Shown: positions 62,354 through 64,000 of the stretch, piece by piece
Numbering within the stretch: the first letter of the stretch is position 1
Layout: every line of letters begins with the position of its first letter
Assembly (NCBI GenBank): GCA_021773115.1
Contig: JAJFKS010000025.1
Coordinates: forward strand, 248,001-312,000
DNA: 64,000 nt
Source: Woeseiaceae bacterium
GTDB taxonomy: Bacteria > Pseudomonadota > Gammaproteobacteria > Steroidobacterales > Woeseiaceae
Reading direction: 5' to 3'
Program-made: the position numbers and the translations under genes
Notes under the pieces: model-generated
Databases searched by the model: none
What the model was told of the DNA's origin: nothing
What the model saw: the letters and a program-made list of their open reading frames with translations, nothing else

Positions 62354-62713
62354 ATGCGTCAACGACGCTGGTTTCTGCGCTTGTGCGTATTCACGATCGT
62401 CTCAACGATCCTGATCGGTGCGTTACTCATGGTCTCGCTTCAGAGCGCGAGTCCGGAGTCGCTGCAGGCGAGTCTTGATGGCTACAAAACAAAACTGACG
62501 GTAATTCGACTGATGATTATCGGCCTGATCGCGCTGATTTGGCCAAAACTCGTTCAGTCCACTGAGCTGTCAGGCGCGATCAGCATCGAGCGCAGCAAGG
62601 ATCTCAAAGAGCTCCGTTGGCGAATTATCGGCTGGCTCTTGCTCATTGAATTGCTGCTCGGTCAAAACCTTATTTGGCGCCTGTTGCAGACCATGGGCTG
62701 GAGTGGCGCATGA
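62354..62713 (+). CDS. Small ICE membrane protein
   Basis: A 119-residue protein with three hydrophobic stretches (LCVFTIVSTILIGALLMVSL; LMIIGLIALIWPKLV; WLLLIELLLGQNLIW). It lies between the TraH-like and TraG-like genes, where GI-type elements regularly encode a small membrane protein. Molecular role unknown. Both ATG 62354 and the overlapping ATG 62330 are possible. Its stop overlaps the TraG start (ATGA). Confidence 0.72.
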   Translation: MRQRRWFLRLCVFTIVSTILIGALLMVSLQSASPESLQASLDGYKTKLTVIRLMIIGLIALIWPKLVQSTELSGAISIERSKDLKELRWRIIGWLLLIELLLGQNLIWRLLQTMGWSGA

Positions 62714-64000
62714 ACGTCGACAGTTATCTGGAACTCTTTACCACACTCTTCGGTTGGACCTTCTACGGCATCCTCTGGGATGTGCTGGTGGGCACCGGCA
62801 TCGTGTTCCTGCCTTTTTTGGGCATTCTTATTGATAACTGGCGAGAACCTGCCGAGGGCGGTGAGTTCGGAACCGTCACCGGCCTGTCGCTGCGGCGAAT
62901 GGAAATTGAACTGTTCATCGCCTTGCTGGTGGTTGTCTTGGCGGGACAACCGGCGCAATTAACAGCGCTGAACGCCGCGACACTCAGCTACTCCCCGCCA
63001 CCGACCTTAACCAATCCCGATCCCGTAACGGCAACCGTGGCGGCATCACAGAGTACGTTCGGAAGTACCGGTTTTACGGGCTCGCCGGAAACCGTCAACA
63101 TCCCTATCTGGTGGTACGCCGTGCTGGCCGCTTCATCCGGCATCAACCATGCGGTGATCGAAGGTCTGCCTTCGGCTGCCGATATGCGAACCTACGAACA
63201 ACAGGCCCGACTGGCCACCATTACCGATCCCCGTCTACGCCAGGAAGTCAGTCGGTTCTTCAGCGAGTGTTACATACCAACGCGCTCCAAATACCAGTCA
63301 GCACAACCGACATCAGCTGCTATTACGGGTTTGCTGCAGACCTATGGACCGGATGATCCGGATTGGCTCGGATCGCACGTCTACCAGGAGACACCCGGTT
63401 ATTACGACGCACTCAGGCCGTCATCGGCCGTCGTTGGCTGGGACTACGTTGCAGCCCGCGACACGGAATACGATTCGGCTGAACCCCCGACCTGGGGCAA
63501 ACCCTATTGCAGTGAGTGGTGGGCAGACAGCGATATTGGTCTTCGCCAAAAGCTCGTTACCGAAGCCGATCTGACAGCAGGGGGTCTGTCCGGCCTCGTC
63601 GTTATCATAGCCCCGTTTCTTGCTTCCGATAAACAATACGACGCCGTAGCGCGAGTGGTACTCGCGAATGCCCCGCCATCCTGGTCAAATAACGATCTGG
63701 TGACCAATAACACCGGAACTTCAGGCTTGATCAGCGATGCAGAACGATTGATCAAAGGTGGACTGGCGACCGGTGGTGTGATCACTGCGTCAGCCTTATT
63801 CTCGGTTACCATGACCGCAGTACTGCAGGGCTTGCCGATGGTGCAAGCGGTACTCTTGCTCGGCATGTACGCGCTGCTTCCCATGCTGGTCGTACTGTCT
63901 CGTTACTCGATTTCGATGATGATGACCGGCGCCATGGCCATATTCACCGTGAAGTTTTGGTCGGTGCTTTGGTACCTGGCCCTATGGGTTGATCAGAATC
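62710..64000 (+). CDS. TraG-like mating-pair protein, N-terminal part (runs off the window)
   Basis: The first 430 residues of a TraG N-terminal-domain protein. Hydrophobic segments near residues 15-40 (GWTFYGILWDVLVGTGIVFL), 60-80 (MEIELFIALLVVVLAGQP) and, near the right edge, LLLGMYALLPMLVVLSRYSISMMM and FWSVLWYLALWVDQ, flank a large periplasmic domain with NIPIWWYAVLAASSGINHAVI and VSRFFSECYIPTRSKYQSA. It is needed for mating-pair stabilisation in related systems. The 3' end lies beyond 64000. Confidence 0.88.
   Translation, partial: MNVDSYLELFTTLFGWTFYGILWDVLVGTGIVFLPFLGILIDNWREPAEGGEFGTVTGLSLRRMEIELFIALLVVVLAGQPAQLTALNAATLSYSPPPTLTNPDPVTATVAASQSTFGSTGFTGSPETVNIPIWWYAVLAASSGINHAVIEGLPSAADMRTYEQQARLATITDPRLRQEVSRFFSECYIPTRSKYQSAQPTSAAITGLLQTYGPDDPDWLGSHVYQETPGYYDALRPSSAVVGWDYVAARDTEYDSAEPPTWGKPYCSEWWADSDIGLRQKLVTEADLTAGGLSGLVVIIAPFLASDKQYDAVARVVLANAPPSWSNNDLVTNNTGTSGLISDAERLIKGGLATGGVITASALFSVTMTAVLQGLPMVQAVLLLGMYALLPMLVVLSRYSISMMMTGAMAIFTVKFWSVLWYLALWVDQN

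Overview
The window looks like a gammaproteobacterial chromosome carrying an integrative and conjugative element (ICE). The backbone (1-10458) has a PhoP/PhoQ-like two-component system, an antiquitin-type aldehyde dehydrogenase, a class II DAHP synthase, an RluE-like pseudouridine synthase, isocitrate dehydrogenase, a family-5 uracil-DNA glycosylase, and the order uvrC - pgsA - tRNA-Gly(GCC), which matches many gammaproteobacteria. No genus can be named from sequence reading alone.

tRNA-Gly(GCC) at 10383-10458 is the probable integration site. Past it gene content changes completely: a small AlpA/excisionase-like gene (11017-11208), then about 17 kb (11.2-28.6 kb) of accessory DNA. The core of that DNA (11.9-22.1 kb) is a run of unrelated single genes, all on the plus strand, many with signal peptides or lipoboxes, separated by copies of one non-coding spacer. 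The spacers share outer inverted ends and a TATAAT-like box just before the next gene. Gene cassettes come to mind, but I could not find canonical integron attC boxes. The rest of this stretch holds a 227-bp MITE, a GNAT gene, a HIT-family gene behind an attenuator-like leader, a pair of PD-(D/E)XK nuclease-like genes and a zinc-ribbon membrane protein.

From 28595 to the right edge runs the core of a PFGI-1/ICEclc-like ICE: ParB-like, DUF2857/STY4526-like, STY4528-like, PFL_4669-like, an actin-like ParM/StbA protein, DUF3577/STY4534-like, RadC, DUF6573-like, a tyrosine recombinase, then the mating apparatus (PilL2, PFL_4693-like, lytic transglycosylase, PFL_4695-like, TraD, PFL_4697-like, RAQPRD, PFL_4701/4702-like, TIGR03750, PFL_4703/4704/4705-like, lipoprotein, VirB4-class ATPase, PFL_4709/4710/4711-like, TraG N-terminus). 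Several genes have strongly structured leaders; one leader architecture occurs twice. The usual parA and dnaB genes are absent between the AlpA-like gene and parB.

The mating module is interrupted at 42.9-52.2 kb by lower-GC cargo. The most striking part is a minus-strand operon (47829 to 43386) that reads as an undescribed peptide-modification (RiPP) cluster: CheR-like methyltransferase, an 80-residue precursor with a His-rich tail, a radical SAM/SPASM maturase, an HExxH-motif modification protein and a 2-oxoglutarate/Fe(II) oxygenase. It is bracketed by 18-bp perfect inverted repeats (43124-43141 and 48894-48911) next to a frameshifted IS1182-type transposase remnant, so it probably arrived as a transposon. 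The same cargo carries two lipoproteins and an accessory D-Ala-D-Ala ligase.
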